DNA from: Ruegeria faecimaris
GTDB taxonomy: Bacteria > Pseudomonadota > Alphaproteobacteria > Rhodobacterales > Rhodobacteraceae
Assembly (NCBI RefSeq): GCF_900182615.1
Contig: NZ_FXTE01000005.1
Location: 124,001-188,000 of the forward strand
Length of the DNA stretch: 64,000 bases
Direction of reading: 5' to 3'
Positions within the stretch are counted from its first letter, which is position 1; each line of letters starts with the position of its first letter. The notes under the pieces are model-generated. The model saw nothing but the letters and a program-made list of their open reading frames with translations, made no database searches and was not told where the DNA came from. The position numbers were made by a program, and so were the translations under genes. Below are positions 18,058 through 27,050 of the stretch, piece after piece.

Positions 18058-19269
18058 ATGCCCAACCCTCTTATATTGTCCACATCCTCGACCGCCAGCG
18101 CCGCAAAATCTGAAACTGCCGCCAAGGGACACCCAATCTCGGAAGGGGCTGACACCTTTGCTGAGGTAATGGAGCAGGAATTGCAGCGTTCCGAAGGTGA
18201 CAGCTTGAATGAGGACGTGCCCGAACTGACCATTAATGCCGAGGTGCAGGTTGAAGAGGATGTGGTCGAAGAAGACTCTGTTGATCTTGCGACCAGCCTG
18301 TCGGGAAAACCTGTAACTGACCCGCCCACCCGCGCGCCGGCGCAGGACGAAGAGATGGCACCTGAGGAAACGCCGGCATCGCTGCCCGAACCTGACAAGG
18401 CCGTAATACTCGCAGCGCCAAACAATGCGACCCCCGATCCTCGGGGTGATGCGCTTGGAAACGCGGCGCAACGCGCCCGATCTGAGGTTCCGGCTTTGTT
18501 GCAGGCGAAAACCGCTCAGCAAAACCCGGAACACAATCTGACGCAAACCGCTATTGCAAAGGGCTATCGGACCAAGGCGTCGATACCCTCGGATTCTGCG
18601 TCCGAAAAACCCGAAGTGCCAGAACCAAAGCTGGTTTCGCGAGATACACCCGATGCGGCTCGGGCTCCCAAAGCCACCGGTTCACCGCCGACAACGCAAT
18701 CCGTTCCGACATTTGTTCAAATACAACTGATGGCGTCTGCCAAGGTGCAGGACGTTGATTTGGTATCAGACCCGGATGCCGAGGGGATTCTGCCCGCGCG
18801 CGAAAGCCAGCCATTTTCAACGGCACGAGATACGTCAGCAAGCCATCAGCACTTTTTAACCTCAGCACGGGCAGAAACGGCGCGGGCAATCGCGGGGCAA
18901 ATGGCCGCTGCGATACATGCAAGACCACAATCCGGCACGATTGAACTGACCTTGAATCCGGAAGAGCTGGGCAAGATCTCAATCGTCATGAATGGCCGGG
19001 AAGACGGGTTGCAGATGACGATCGCAGCCGAGCGGCCGGAAACTCTGGAAATGATGAGGCGACATCTTTCGGTTCTTGAGGCTGAGTTCAAAAACCTCGG
19101 GCTTGGCGATCTGTCTTTCAATCTGGGTGGTTCGTCAGACGGCCAGTCCGAAAGCGCGGATAGACACGCAGATTCCGGTCTGAATACAACCCAGACCGAA
19201 ATGGATCAGGCCAGCGAGCCGGTCTTAACCCGGATCGGCCATAGTGGCCGCGTTGATATGAGGCTTTGA
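18058..19269 (+). CDS. fliK: Flagellar hook-length control protein FliK
   Basis: 403 residues from the ATG at 18058, chosen because GGAG copies stand 4 and 10 bases upstream; an ATG at 17986 in the same frame has no site. The first 250 residues are low-complexity and rich in Glu, Pro and Ala, as in FliK rulers. The C-terminal domain (about 290-375) holds the export-switch signature GTIELTLNPEELGKISI and the downstream LGLGDLSFNLGG. FliK measures hook length and triggers the switch from hook to filament export. flgD follows three bases after the stop. Confidence 0.9.
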   Translation: MPNPLILSTSSTASAAKSETAAKGHPISEGADTFAEVMEQELQRSEGDSLNEDVPELTINAEVQVEEDVVEEDSVDLATSLSGKPVTDPPTRAPAQDEEMAPEETPASLPEPDKAVILAAPNNATPDPRGDALGNAAQRARSEVPALLQAKTAQQNPEHNLTQTAIAKGYRTKASIPSDSASEKPEVPEPKLVSRDTPDAARAPKATGSPPTTQSVPTFVQIQLMASAKVQDVDLVSDPDAEGILPARESQPFSTARDTSASHQHFLTSARAETARAIAGQMAAAIHARPQSGTIELTLNPEELGKISIVMNGREDGLQMTIAAERPETLEMMRRHLSVLEAEFKNLGLGDLSFNLGGSSDGQSESADRHADSGLNTTQTEMDQASEPVLTRIGHSGRVDMRL

Positions 19270-19271
19270 GC

Positions 19272-19937
19272 ATGATCACACCCGCACAGAATACAAGCTC
19301 TACCGCCGCACAGGCACAGTCTTCGGCGAAATCTGGAACATCCGGCCTGGCCTCGGATTTTGAAACCTTCCTTCTGATGCTGACCGCCCAGGCCCGCAAC
19401 CAAGACCCGCTGGAGCCGCTGGATTCATCGGAATACGCCTCGCAGCTGGCGCAGTTCTCGATGGTCGAGCAGCAAGTTCAGACCAACGATCTGCTCTCAG
19501 AGCTTGCCTATTCGCTTGGCAGTGTAAACCTTGAAGAGCTTGCCAGCTGGGTCGGGATGGATGTGCGAACCGCCTCGGCCTTTCATTTCGACGGTTCACC
19601 AGAAACGCTGTATGCGCAGGCCGACCCCGGGGCGGACAGCGCCTTTATGGTGATCCGCAACGACTCGGACGAGGTCGTTGAACGCATCGCTGTTTCAACG
19701 ACGGAAACCGAGTTTGTCTGGGCCGGAACCGATGACGATGGCGCCCCGTTACCGGCAGGAAATTATACCGCAACAATGGAAAGTTATGACGGCGATGAAC
19801 TGCTGTCTGAACGCATCGCCTCAGCGTATAATCAGGTTCTGGAGGCGCAGGTCGGCACTGATGCAGTGTTGCTGACGCTCGCTGGCGGAGAGGTGGTGCC
19901 AGCAGGAATAGTCACTGCGGTGCGAACAGGAGCTTGA
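19272..19937 (+). CDS. flgD: Flagellar hook assembly (hook cap) protein FlgD
   Basis: 221 residues from the ATG at 19272 (GAGG 8 bases upstream); a TTG at 19266 overlapping the fliK stop is an alternative. The N-terminal SDFETFLLMLTAQARNQDPLEPLDSSEYASQLAQFSMVEQQ is the FlgD export and cap-forming region. The C-terminal half has the FLG_D Ig-like and tudor-like segments (NDSDEVVERIAV, GTDDDGAPLPAGNYT). FlgD caps the growing hook and is displaced at completion, and its partner FliK is encoded just upstream. Confidence 0.95.
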   Translation: MITPAQNTSSTAAQAQSSAKSGTSGLASDFETFLLMLTAQARNQDPLEPLDSSEYASQLAQFSMVEQQVQTNDLLSELAYSLGSVNLEELASWVGMDVRTASAFHFDGSPETLYAQADPGADSAFMVIRNDSDEVVERIAVSTTETEFVWAGTDDDGAPLPAGNYTATMESYDGDELLSERIASAYNQVLEAQVGTDAVLLTLAGGEVVPAGIVTAVRTGA

Positions 19938-19991
19938 TCTACGGTTAACGACAGGCGAAACCAAGGCAATGCCCGACTCGTTGACTGATTG

Positions 19992-20861
19992 GTGATCTCC
20001 CTGCCTCAAATACCGTCCCCACCGCGCGACCTTGTTGCTCAACTTGTCAGGCTCGGATTTGCCAGCGCTGGGGCACAGTTCGAAACTCTGTATGGTGGCA
20101 GGACAAACCAGGTGTGGAAGGTGCTGGGCGACGACAGTGATCAAGTATTGAAACTGTACCGCTCGGACCTGGAAAACCCATTGTTTCGCAACGATCCCGC
20201 ATTGGAAGCCGCCTGTCTGCGGGCACTGGCTTCTTCTGGGGTTGTGCCGCGATTGCGGGCAACGGGACAACATGACAACGGATATTGGGTGTTCTACGAC
20301 CACGCACAGGGCACCCCCTGGCGGTCTGACCCGGCCCCAGTGGCCCGGTTGCTGCACCGCCTGCATTCGCTCAACCCAAACATAGAGAACGCACCCACCG
20401 GTAAAAACGGTAGCGCAGATCTGGCCGAACATGGTCAAAGCATTCTGGCGATGTGCACATCGGATCGACGGGCTCAGCTGGAAAAGATGCAACCACAGCA
20501 TCATATTTTGCGGTCGGATCATACTTGCCTGATTCACGGCGACCCGGTGGCGGGAAACATCCTCGTCGCATCCTCTGGTCTGACGCTGATTGACTGGCAA
20601 TGCCCAGCCGTTGGTGATCCTTGCGAGGACCTTGCGCTGTTCCTGTCACCCGCCATGCAATATCTTTACAGAGGTGCGGTTTTGACCGTTGAAGAGCAAA
20701 AGTCCTTTCTTTCGGCGTATGACCGGCAGGAAACCGTAAACCGCTACCGGTCTTTACGCCGCTGGTACGGGTGGAGGATGGCGGCCTACTGCCTATGGCG
20801 CGCAGAACATGGGGCACCAGATTATGAACAAGGGCTCGAGCTGGAACTGGCCGCTTTGTGA
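19992..20861 (+). CDS. Aminoglycoside/choline kinase-fold phosphotransferase
   Basis: About 289 residues, from a GTG at 19992 or a TTG at 19989; neither has a strong ribosome site. The APH/choline kinase fold is shown by the N-terminal GGRTNQVWKVLGDDSDQVLKLYRS (nucleotide loop and Lys), the Brenner motif HGDPVAGNIL (catalytic Asp), and the metal-binding IDWQCPAVGDPCEDLALFLS. The sequence resembles choline/ethanolamine or thiamine kinases more than true resistance enzymes, but the substrate cannot be read. It converges on the polyamine locus, 3 bases from the oxidase stop. Confidence 0.8.
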   Translation: MISLPQIPSPPRDLVAQLVRLGFASAGAQFETLYGGRTNQVWKVLGDDSDQVLKLYRSDLENPLFRNDPALEAACLRALASSGVVPRLRATGQHDNGYWVFYDHAQGTPWRSDPAPVARLLHRLHSLNPNIENAPTGKNGSADLAEHGQSILAMCTSDRRAQLEKMQPQHHILRSDHTCLIHGDPVAGNILVASSGLTLIDWQCPAVGDPCEDLALFLSPAMQYLYRGAVLTVEEQKSFLSAYDRQETVNRYRSLRRWYGWRMAAYCLWRAEHGAPDYEQGLELELAAL

Positions 20862-20864
20862 ATG

Positions 20865-22166
20865 TCAGAGGTCGGCCAGTGCCATTAACGCATAGGCTGG
20901 CGGCATCAGCGCCCGCCGCCAGGACCCAAGTGGAAAACGCCGCGGGGGTCGGGCCATTGGCTCAGGCAATTCCGCATCCTGTCCAAGCACCATGCGACTA
21001 AGCGCCCGCCCACAATAGGTACCCATCGCGACACCGTTTCCATGATAGGCCAGCCCGGCAAACATCCCATTCTGACCCGGAACGGGCCCTGCGAACGGCG
21101 TCAGATCCTGGGTAAGGCACACCATCCCTGACCACATATTGGTCACGTCCACATCGGCCCATGCCGGAAACATGACCTTGAAATCACGCTGCACCTTTTG
21201 CCGGATCGCAGCCTCGGCCTTAGGTGATGAGCGCAGGCCACCGCGCATCCCAAACAGAAACCGTCGATCCGGCATAAGACGAAAATAGTGCAGAAGATTT
21301 CGTGTATCGTAAGACATCTGATCCGAGGTCCAGCCCTGCGCCGACACCTCAGCCTCGGTCAATGGGCGGGTCACCAGAACGGTTGATTGCGCTGGCATAT
21401 AGCGCCCAGACAGCCATTCAGGCATGTTTTCACTGGAATATCCGTTGGTGCATATCAGTACATTCGACGCTTTGATCCGTCCTGACGCGGTTCGAACATC
21501 AAAGCTCGCGCTGGTTTTGGTGATGTCTCTGGCCATGGTTTTCTGAAAAAATCGGACCCCAACGGAAGCGGCCGCATTTGCAATGCCGAACAGGTATTTC
21601 CGGGGGTTCAGACCAAATCCGACCGGCACGCTATAGCCCCCGAAGAAATCCCCTCCCAACCCGAGCCTGGGCAGGTCGGCCACCTCATGCAAGCAGCCCC
21701 CGTCATCCGCCGAGCGTCGCAATTTCTCCATGGCGCGGGCGGTGTGGGCCAGGGCGGTCTCGCCCTTGGAATGAACGTCCGCTTCGATCTGATGCGCCTC
21801 AAGCAGGTCGGCGACAAGATTGACCGCATCCACTTTGGCCCGGGCAAAGCTTTCGGCCCCCTCGACCCCATATCGCCGAGCCATGCCACGATCGCTCAGC
21901 TTTGACCCACCTCGGCAGCAAAACCCACCATTGCGACCCGAGGCACCCCACCCCGGCGTCTCCGCCTCGAGAACTGCGACGGATAGGCCTGCCTGCCCCA
22001 GGAAAAGCGCGGCTGTAACACCTGTGAACCCGCCGCCGATGATGGCGACATCCACGCTCAGATCATCCTGCAACACCGGCCAGTCTGGTGCTGCGATAGT
22101 TTCATCCCACCAGCACCCTGATCGCGGTCCAGATCCATAGGTATACTCAGGGAACAGACGTTTCAT
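20865..22166 (-). CDS. FAD-dependent oxidoreductase, gamma-glutamylputrescine oxidase-like
   Basis: 433 residues. The dinucleotide-binding motif VAIIGGGFTGVTAALFLGQAGLSVAVLEAE is near residue 38, followed by GWGASGRNGGFC, the flavin motif of the DAO/OrdL group. The C-terminus has the RFLFGMRGG and NGMFAGLAYHGNGVAMGTYCGRAL segments of PuuB-like enzymes, which oxidise gamma-glutamylated putrescine or similar secondary amines. It is the last gene of the potFGHI operon, joined to potI by an ATGA overlap, so it probably acts on an imported polyamine. No PuuA ligase is present nearby, so the true substrate may be another amine. Confidence 0.82.
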   Translation of the reverse strand: MKRLFPEYTYGSGPRSGCWWDETIAAPDWPVLQDDLSVDVAIIGGGFTGVTAALFLGQAGLSVAVLEAETPGWGASGRNGGFCCRGGSKLSDRGMARRYGVEGAESFARAKVDAVNLVADLLEAHQIEADVHSKGETALAHTARAMEKLRRSADDGGCLHEVADLPRLGLGGDFFGGYSVPVGFGLNPRKYLFGIANAAASVGVRFFQKTMARDITKTSASFDVRTASGRIKASNVLICTNGYSSENMPEWLSGRYMPAQSTVLVTRPLTEAEVSAQGWTSDQMSYDTRNLLHYFRLMPDRRFLFGMRGGLRSSPKAEAAIRQKVQRDFKVMFPAWADVDVTNMWSGMVCLTQDLTPFAGPVPGQNGMFAGLAYHGNGVAMGTYCGRALSRMVLGQDAELPEPMARPPRRFPLGSWRRALMPPAYALMALADL

Positions 22167-22981
22167 TCCGCACGCACTGCCGCCATCTCATCCTGTTTTT
22201 GCCGGACCATCGCGCGCTTGGTGACCAAAGATGCTGCTATGACACCGACCGTCACGACCGCAATCATGATCGTGGATAGCGCATTGATTTCAGGGCTGAC
22301 GCCCAGCCGCACAGCTGAGAAAATCTTGATCGGCAGAGTCGTGGCTGACGGGCCCGATGTGAATGATGCGATCACCAGATCATCCAGCGACAGCGTAAAA
22401 GCCAATAACCAGCCTGAAATCACCGCCGGGGCGATGATCGGCAGGGTGACAAGACGGAAGGCTTGTGCGGGTGAGCACCCAAGATCCAACGCTGCCTCTT
22501 CCAGAGACTGATCAAACGTGACCAGACGTGAGGATACAACAACCGACACGAAGCACATTGAAAAGGTCGTATGTGCCAGCACGATGGTCAAAATACCCCG
22601 GTCCAGTCCAATTCCGATGAACAGCAGCAAAAGCGACAGGCCAGTGATCACTTCGGGCATCACAAGAGGCGCATAGATCATGCCCGAAAACAGAGTCCGG
22701 CCAAAGAACCGCCCACCGCGTACCAGCACATAAGCCGCCGCCGTACCCAGAATGGTAGCCAGGGTCGACGAGAATACTGCAACCCGCAAGGTGACCCAGG
22801 CAGCATCAAGAAACGCTTCGTTCTGGACCAACTCACCATACCATTTGGTCGAAAATCCAGCCCAAACCGTGACCAGTTTGCTTTCGTTAAAAGAGAAGAT
22901 GATCAAAATGAGCATCGGGATATAGAGAAACGCGAAACCAAGCGTCAACGAGACGACGTTGAACCAGCTTAACCTGTTCAT
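22163..22981 (-). CDS. potI: Polyamine ABC transporter permease (PotI/PotC-like)
   Basis: 272 residues with six transmembrane helices. The EAA loop reads EEAALDLGCSPAQAFRLVTLPIIAPAVISG (about 165-195), the contact site for the ATPase. The N-terminus FNVVSLTLGFAFLYIPMLILIIFSFNESK is typical of PotC/PotI. It overlaps both potH and the oxidase gene by ATGA junctions, so translation is coupled. Confidence 0.9.
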   Translation of the reverse strand: MNRLSWFNVVSLTLGFAFLYIPMLILIIFSFNESKLVTVWAGFSTKWYGELVQNEAFLDAAWVTLRVAVFSSTLATILGTAAAYVLVRGGRFFGRTLFSGMIYAPLVMPEVITGLSLLLLFIGIGLDRGILTIVLAHTTFSMCFVSVVVSSRLVTFDQSLEEAALDLGCSPAQAFRLVTLPIIAPAVISGWLLAFTLSLDDLVIASFTSGPSATTLPIKIFSAVRLGVSPEINALSTIMIAVVTVGVIAASLVTKRAMVRQKQDEMAAVRAE

Positions 22982-23868
22982 TGCTCAGCCTCCGTCTGTT
23001 TCTGCTGGTTGCGCTGGAACAGCACGATGGGAATCACAAGGATCAGCAACAGCACAACTGCCACGGCACCGGCCACCGGCCAGTCGCGGTTCGAGAAGAA
23101 CTCCTCCCACAACACTTTGCCGATCATCAATGTCCCGGATCCTCCGAGCAATGATGGGATCACAAATTCGCCGATCACCGGAATCATCACCAGGAAACAA
23201 CCCGCGATGATACCCGGGCGTGACAAGGGGATCGTTATCAGCCAGAAGGCCTGAATACGCGAACAGCCCAAATCCTCTGCGGCCTCGATCAGCGACTCGT
23301 CCATTCGTTCAAGCGCGGAATAGATCGGCAGAATCATGAAGGGCAGATAGGTATAGACGATACCGATATAGACAGCTGTGTTGGTGTTCAGAATGGTCAG
23401 CGGGGTCGAGATGATGCCCGTCCACAGCAGCAGTTGGTTCAGGTAACCTTCGTTGCTGAGAATACCCATCCAAGCATAGACCCGGATCAGGAACGACGTC
23501 CAGAACGGCAGAATTACCAACATCATCAACGTCGGGCGCCACTCAGCCGGTGCGCGGGCCATGCCATACGCGATAGGATACCCCACCAGCAAAGTCAGTA
23601 TGGTTGAAATCAACGCGATTTTGACACTGGACAGGTAAGCTTTCCAATACAGGTCATCTTCGGTTAGCCAGACGAAATTCTCAAAATCCAGCTGGCTGAA
23701 GAAATCCCTGAGCCCGGCCCAGCCCTGAGATAGATCCAGTGTCGGCGTGTAAGGCGGGATGGCCAGCTCCGTGTCCGAAAGCGAGATTTTCAGAACGATG
23801 AAAAATGGCACCAGAAACAGCGCCAAAAGCCAGACATACGGGACGGCGATCAGAAGGGCGCGGCGCAT
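22978..23868 (-). CDS. potH: Polyamine ABC transporter permease (PotH/PotB-like)
   Basis: 296 residues from the ATG at 23868, which forms an ATGA overlap with the ATPase stop; the open frame runs 60 bases further upstream inside potG. Six transmembrane helices are predicted from hydrophobicity. The EAA loop is EAAEDLGCSRIQAFWLITIPLSRPGIIAG. Together with PotI it forms the membrane channel of a putrescine/spermidine importer. Confidence 0.9.
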   Translation of the reverse strand: MRRALLIAVPYVWLLALFLVPFFIVLKISLSDTELAIPPYTPTLDLSQGWAGLRDFFSQLDFENFVWLTEDDLYWKAYLSSVKIALISTILTLLVGYPIAYGMARAPAEWRPTLMMLVILPFWTSFLIRVYAWMGILSNEGYLNQLLLWTGIISTPLTILNTNTAVYIGIVYTYLPFMILPIYSALERMDESLIEAAEDLGCSRIQAFWLITIPLSRPGIIAGCFLVMIPVIGEFVIPSLLGGSGTLMIGKVLWEEFFSNRDWPVAGAVAVVLLLILVIPIVLFQRNQQKQTEAEQ

Positions 23869-24995
23869 CAATCCGCCAACAGAACCGCGGCGGTGGCTGT
23901 CCAGGACAGCCAGACCGGGTCTTCCCATGTAAAGGAACGACGCGAAATGCGACGGGTATTTGCCGTCTGCGCCTTGATAATCGTGCCGTTATTCAGTTCG
24001 ACGTGATAAGTGGACAGATTGCCCAGATAGGCAATGTCAAGCACCTTGCCCTGCACTGCGTTGATTGCATCCGCTGGACGATCAACCGAGATCGTCACCT
24101 TCTCGGGGCGGATCGCCAGATGACAGAGCTGACCGTTCGAAAACTCTGTGGTCGAGGACGCAGTCAAAGGTGCCTGACCTTCAGCCCAGTCAATCTGATA
24201 GGTCTCATCGGCGCTTGCCGTGGCCCTGCCCTGGATGATGTTCACGTCGCCAATGAAATCGGCCACATAGACCGAACTGGGATTCTCATAAATCCGGTCG
24301 GGTGTCGCCACTTGTATCAGATTACCCTGATCCATTACCGCAACCCGGCTGGCCACGGTCATCGCCTCTTCCTGATCATGGGTCACGATCACAAAGGTGG
24401 TGCCGGTCTTTTCCTGAATATCCATCAGCTCGAATTGGGTATCCTGTCGCAGTTTCTTATCCAGCGCCCCCAAAGGTTCGTCTAGCAACAGCAGCTTCGG
24501 CGCTTTTGCCAGGGATCGCGCAAGCGCCACGCGCTGACGCTGACCACCCGAGATCTGGTGCGGTTTGCGACGGGCGAATTGTTCAAGCCGGGTCAGGCGC
24601 AACATCTCTTCGACACGATCCATAAGATCATGCTTTGGCATATTGTCCCGACGCAGACCAAAGGCGATGTTTTCCCAGATAGATAGATGCGGAAACAGCG
24701 CGTAGGATTGGAACATCATGTTCACAGCCCGTTTGTTCGGCGGAATGGGATCTATATCCTGCCCGCCCAGCAGAATATGCCCTTCGGTCGGTTTTTCAAA
24801 CCCGGCCAACATTCGCATCATCGTGGTCTTGCCGCAGCCCGAGGGCCCTAGCAGAGCAAAGAATTCTTTCTCAAATATATCCAAGGACAGATTGTCGATG
24901 GCCGTGAACTCACCAAACCGTTTGGTGACATTCTGGAACTGGATCAGAGGTTTCGCCTGTGGGTCTTCCCACGGCACAAAAACAGTAGAGTTCAA
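23868..24995 (-). CDS. potG: Polyamine ABC transporter ATP-binding protein (PotG/PotA-like)
   Basis: About 375 residues from a TTG at 24995 with GGGGG five bases upstream. An open frame to 25058 exists but runs through the potF terminator hairpin, so the shorter form is chosen. The Walker A GPSGCGKTT, signature ISGGQRQRVALARSLA, Walker B LLLLDEPLGALD and the switch His (VTHDQEEAM) are all intact. The C-terminal TOBE domain (about 260-375) includes LAIRPEKVTISV. It powers uptake through PotHI. Confidence 0.9.
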   Translation of the reverse strand: MNSTVFVPWEDPQAKPLIQFQNVTKRFGEFTAIDNLSLDIFEKEFFALLGPSGCGKTTMMRMLAGFEKPTEGHILLGGQDIDPIPPNKRAVNMMFQSYALFPHLSIWENIAFGLRRDNMPKHDLMDRVEEMLRLTRLEQFARRKPHQISGGQRQRVALARSLAKAPKLLLLDEPLGALDKKLRQDTQFELMDIQEKTGTTFVIVTHDQEEAMTVASRVAVMDQGNLIQVATPDRIYENPSSVYVADFIGDVNIIQGRATASADETYQIDWAEGQAPLTASSTTEFSNGQLCHLAIRPEKVTISVDRPADAINAVQGKVLDIAYLGNLSTYHVELNNGTIIKAQTANTRRISRRSFTWEDPVWLSWTATAAVLLAD

Positions 24996-25027
24996 AACGG
25001 CCCCCGTTCGGCAATCTGAAAAGAATG

Positions 25028-25050
25028 GCAGGGCGGTTGGTCCGCCCTGC
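25028..25050 (-). terminator. Intercistronic terminator/attenuator between potF and potG
   Basis: A perfect 9-bp stem (gcagggcgg / ccgccctgc) with loop ttggt starts 15 bases after the potF stop. On the minus strand it is followed by cattcttttcag, a weak U-tract. Partial termination here would leave the binding protein in excess of the ATPase and permeases. Confidence 0.75.
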
Positions 25051-25064
25051 TGAAACAAGCCGGA

Positions 25065-26150
25065 TCAGGTGCCCGATTTGATCTTGGTCCACAAACGGGT
25101 CACGACCCGCTGTATCTTCGACGGGTAAGGCGTCGTGATATAGAGGTTCTGCATGGTCGCATCATCCGGATAGATGGCCGGATCACCGATCACGTCTTCC
25201 TCAAGAAATTCTTGCGAAGCCTTGTTGCCATTGGCGTAGTAAACATAGTTCGAGGCCGCCGCCATATTGTTGGCATCCAGAATGAAATTCAGGAACTTAT
25301 GCGCACCCTCCGGGTTCGGAGCATCAGCCGGAATCGCCATCTGGTCGAACCACATCAACGACCCTTCAGCAAAGGGATGGTACTCAATTTCAACACCATT
25401 ATCGGCTTCGGCCGCACGATCGCGGGCCTGCAGGATATCACCCGACCACCCCACGGCGACACAGATGTCGCCATTGGCCAATGCATTGATATATTCCGAG
25501 CTGTGGAACTTCTGAATGTGCGGTCGAACGCTGGTCAAGACCGCCTCGGCCTTGCCAATAACATCTTTGTCATGGCTGTCCGGGTCTTCACCCAAATATT
25601 GCAGAACCATCGGAATGATTTCTGCCGGAGCATCCAGGAAATGTACGCCGCAGGATGCAAGTTTCTCCATATTCTCGGGTTTCAGAACCAGATCCATGCT
25701 GTTCAGCGCAACATCCTCGCCCAACGCTTCCTGCACTTTTCCAACATTTACACCAAGCCCGGTTGTGCCCCACATGTAGTTGATAGAATAGGCGTTGTCC
25801 GGATCATACCCGGCAGTACGTTCCTGAATCACATCCCACAGATTGCCTGAATTCGACAGCTGTGCAGCGTCAAGCGCCTGAAAGGCTCCAGCCTGGATCT
25901 GACGCTGAAGGAAAGTACCCGAAGGCACTACCACGTCATAGCCTGATCCACCGGCCAGCATCTTGGTCTCCAATACCTCGTTGCTGTCAAAAACATCATA
26001 AATCAGAGTCAGACCGGTATCTTCCTCGAACTTTGTCAGAAGCTCTTCGTCGATATAGTCGGACCAGTTGTAAACACGCACCTCTTCAGCGAAGGCCGCC
26101 GAAGTCCCCAATGCGATGACCGCTGTCATGGTCAGCGTTTTGATTGTCAT
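25065..26150 (-). CDS. potF: Periplasmic polyamine-binding protein (PotF/PotD-like)
   Basis: 361 residues. The signal peptide MTIKTLTMTAVIALGTSAAFA precedes the mature start EEVRVYNWSDYIDEELLTKFEEDTG, the standard PotF/PotD opening. Further family features are the YDVVVPSG and NYMWGTTGLGVN segments lining the ligand cleft and WSGDILQARDRA. It captures putrescine or spermidine for PotGHI. SD GGGAG lies just before the ATG. The promoter overlaps a TTTGATCA operator candidate shared with the aminotransferase gene. Confidence 0.93.
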   Translation of the reverse strand: MTIKTLTMTAVIALGTSAAFAEEVRVYNWSDYIDEELLTKFEEDTGLTLIYDVFDSNEVLETKMLAGGSGYDVVVPSGTFLQRQIQAGAFQALDAAQLSNSGNLWDVIQERTAGYDPDNAYSINYMWGTTGLGVNVGKVQEALGEDVALNSMDLVLKPENMEKLASCGVHFLDAPAEIIPMVLQYLGEDPDSHDKDVIGKAEAVLTSVRPHIQKFHSSEYINALANGDICVAVGWSGDILQARDRAAEADNGVEIEYHPFAEGSLMWFDQMAIPADAPNPEGAHKFLNFILDANNMAAASNYVYYANGNKASQEFLEEDVIGDPAIYPDDATMQNLYITTPYPSKIQRVVTRLWTKIKSGT

Positions 26151-26176
26151 ATTATTCTCCCTGCAAGTGTACGCGC

Positions 26177-26205
26177 TATTTTCCCGTTTTTTTGGATTTG
26201 ATCAA
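26177..26205 (-). promoter_or_regulatory. potF promoter with overlapping TTGATCAA operator candidate
   Basis: On the minus strand, TTGATC (26200-26205) and AAAATA (26177-26182) are 17 bases apart, a good sigma-70 arrangement about 27 bases before the potF start. The -35 box is part of the 14-mer ttggatttgatcaa (26192-26205), which recurs exactly 100 bases away at 26292-26305. Confidence 0.6.
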
Positions 26206-26291
26206 GTTTTGCGTTTTCGCACGATCCGTCGTATGGTTTCACGAGGTCAGAAACCTGACAAGTCAACATAGCGGGAAACAGGGCAAACCAC

Positions 26292-26305
26292 TTGGATTTG
26301 ATCAA
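26292..26305. repeat. Second copy of the ttggatttgatcaa element, at the gntR start
   Basis: An exact 14-base copy of 26192-26205 containing the palindrome tttgatcaaa. It covers the first codons of the GntR regulator gene, a position suited to autorepression. Spacing of exactly 100 bases between the copies would permit looping between bound dimers. Confidence 0.5.
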
Positions 26306-26975
26306 AAATAAGGCATCCAGCACTGACGGTGCGCGTGAAAAACGACCTGCGCATGAACAGGTCTATAATACCCTCAGATCACAAATCATGTACGGCGAAT
26401 TGGTGCCGGGGCAACCCGTCACGATCCAGGGTCTCACTGATTCGCTGGGTGTTGGAATGACCCCTGTGCGGGAGGCGATCAGGCGCCTGATATCCGATGG
26501 TGCTCTGGTGTTTCAGGGCAACCGCCGAGTGAGTGTTCCTCTTCTGACCGACGGCGACGTCGAACAGATGATTTATTCAAGAATCAAAATAGAATCAGAG
26601 CTTTCGAGGCGTGCAACTGCGAATGTGACACCTCAGGACATTGATCATCTTGAGCAGATCGACCAACGTCTGGATCGCACTATCAGCGATGGAGACGTCA
26701 GCGGCTATCTGCGCCTCAACCACCGGTTTCACGAAACGCTTTACGGCCATGCAAACGCCCCGATTCTCAATGATCTGGCCGAGCGCCTGTGGCTTAGATT
26801 CGGTCCGTCTTTGCGCGTTGTATGTGGTAGATTCGGCACTCAGAGCCTGCCGGACCGCCACAAGGATATCATTTCGGCGTTGCGCAATCAGGACGCGGAT
26901 TTGGCAGCAAAAGCAACCGCACAAGATATCGAACAGGGCATGGAGCTGATGGCAGACGCCTTAGTCAACGCTTAG
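26292..26975 (+). CDS. GntR-family (FCD) transcriptional regulator
   Basis: 227 residues from a TTG at 26292 (a second TTG lies at 26298); there is no nearby ATG before the DNA-binding domain. The N-terminal winged helix spans about residues 20-85, with GLTDSLGVGMTPVREAIRRLISDGAL as the helix-turn-helix. The FCD domain (about 95-220) has LNHRFHETLYGHAN and a later HKDIISALRNQD that carries metal- or ligand-binding His residues. It lies divergently from potF and upstream of the aminotransferase gene, so it is the likely regulator of both. The repeated TTTGATCA sites are its candidate operators. Confidence 0.85.
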   Translation: MDLIKNKASSTDGAREKRPAHEQVYNTLRSQIMYGELVPGQPVTIQGLTDSLGVGMTPVREAIRRLISDGALVFQGNRRVSVPLLTDGDVEQMIYSRIKIESELSRRATANVTPQDIDHLEQIDQRLDRTISDGDVSGYLRLNHRFHETLYGHANAPILNDLAERLWLRFGPSLRVVCGRFGTQSLPDRHKDIISALRNQDADLAAKATAQDIEQGMELMADALVNA

Positions 26976-26990
26976 ATCTGTCCGATTCGA

Positions 26991-27018
26991 TTGACAGGAA
27001 AAAATTTGATCATATTGT
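26991..27018 (+). promoter_or_regulatory. Aminotransferase promoter with TTTGATCA in the spacer
   Basis: TTGACA (26991-26996) and TATTGT (27013-27018) are 16 bases apart, 33 bases before the ATG. The spacer contains tttgatca (27005-27012), the same core found twice at the divergent potF/gntR region. A regulator bound here would block RNA polymerase. Confidence 0.6.
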
Positions 27019-27050
27019 AGCTGCCAATCGCTCTTGCAGGAGATTTTCCG

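Noticed and set aside
24995-25058. N-terminal extension of potG to a TTG at 25058
   Set aside because: It would be encoded by the potF terminator hairpin and has no similarity to ATPase N-termini.
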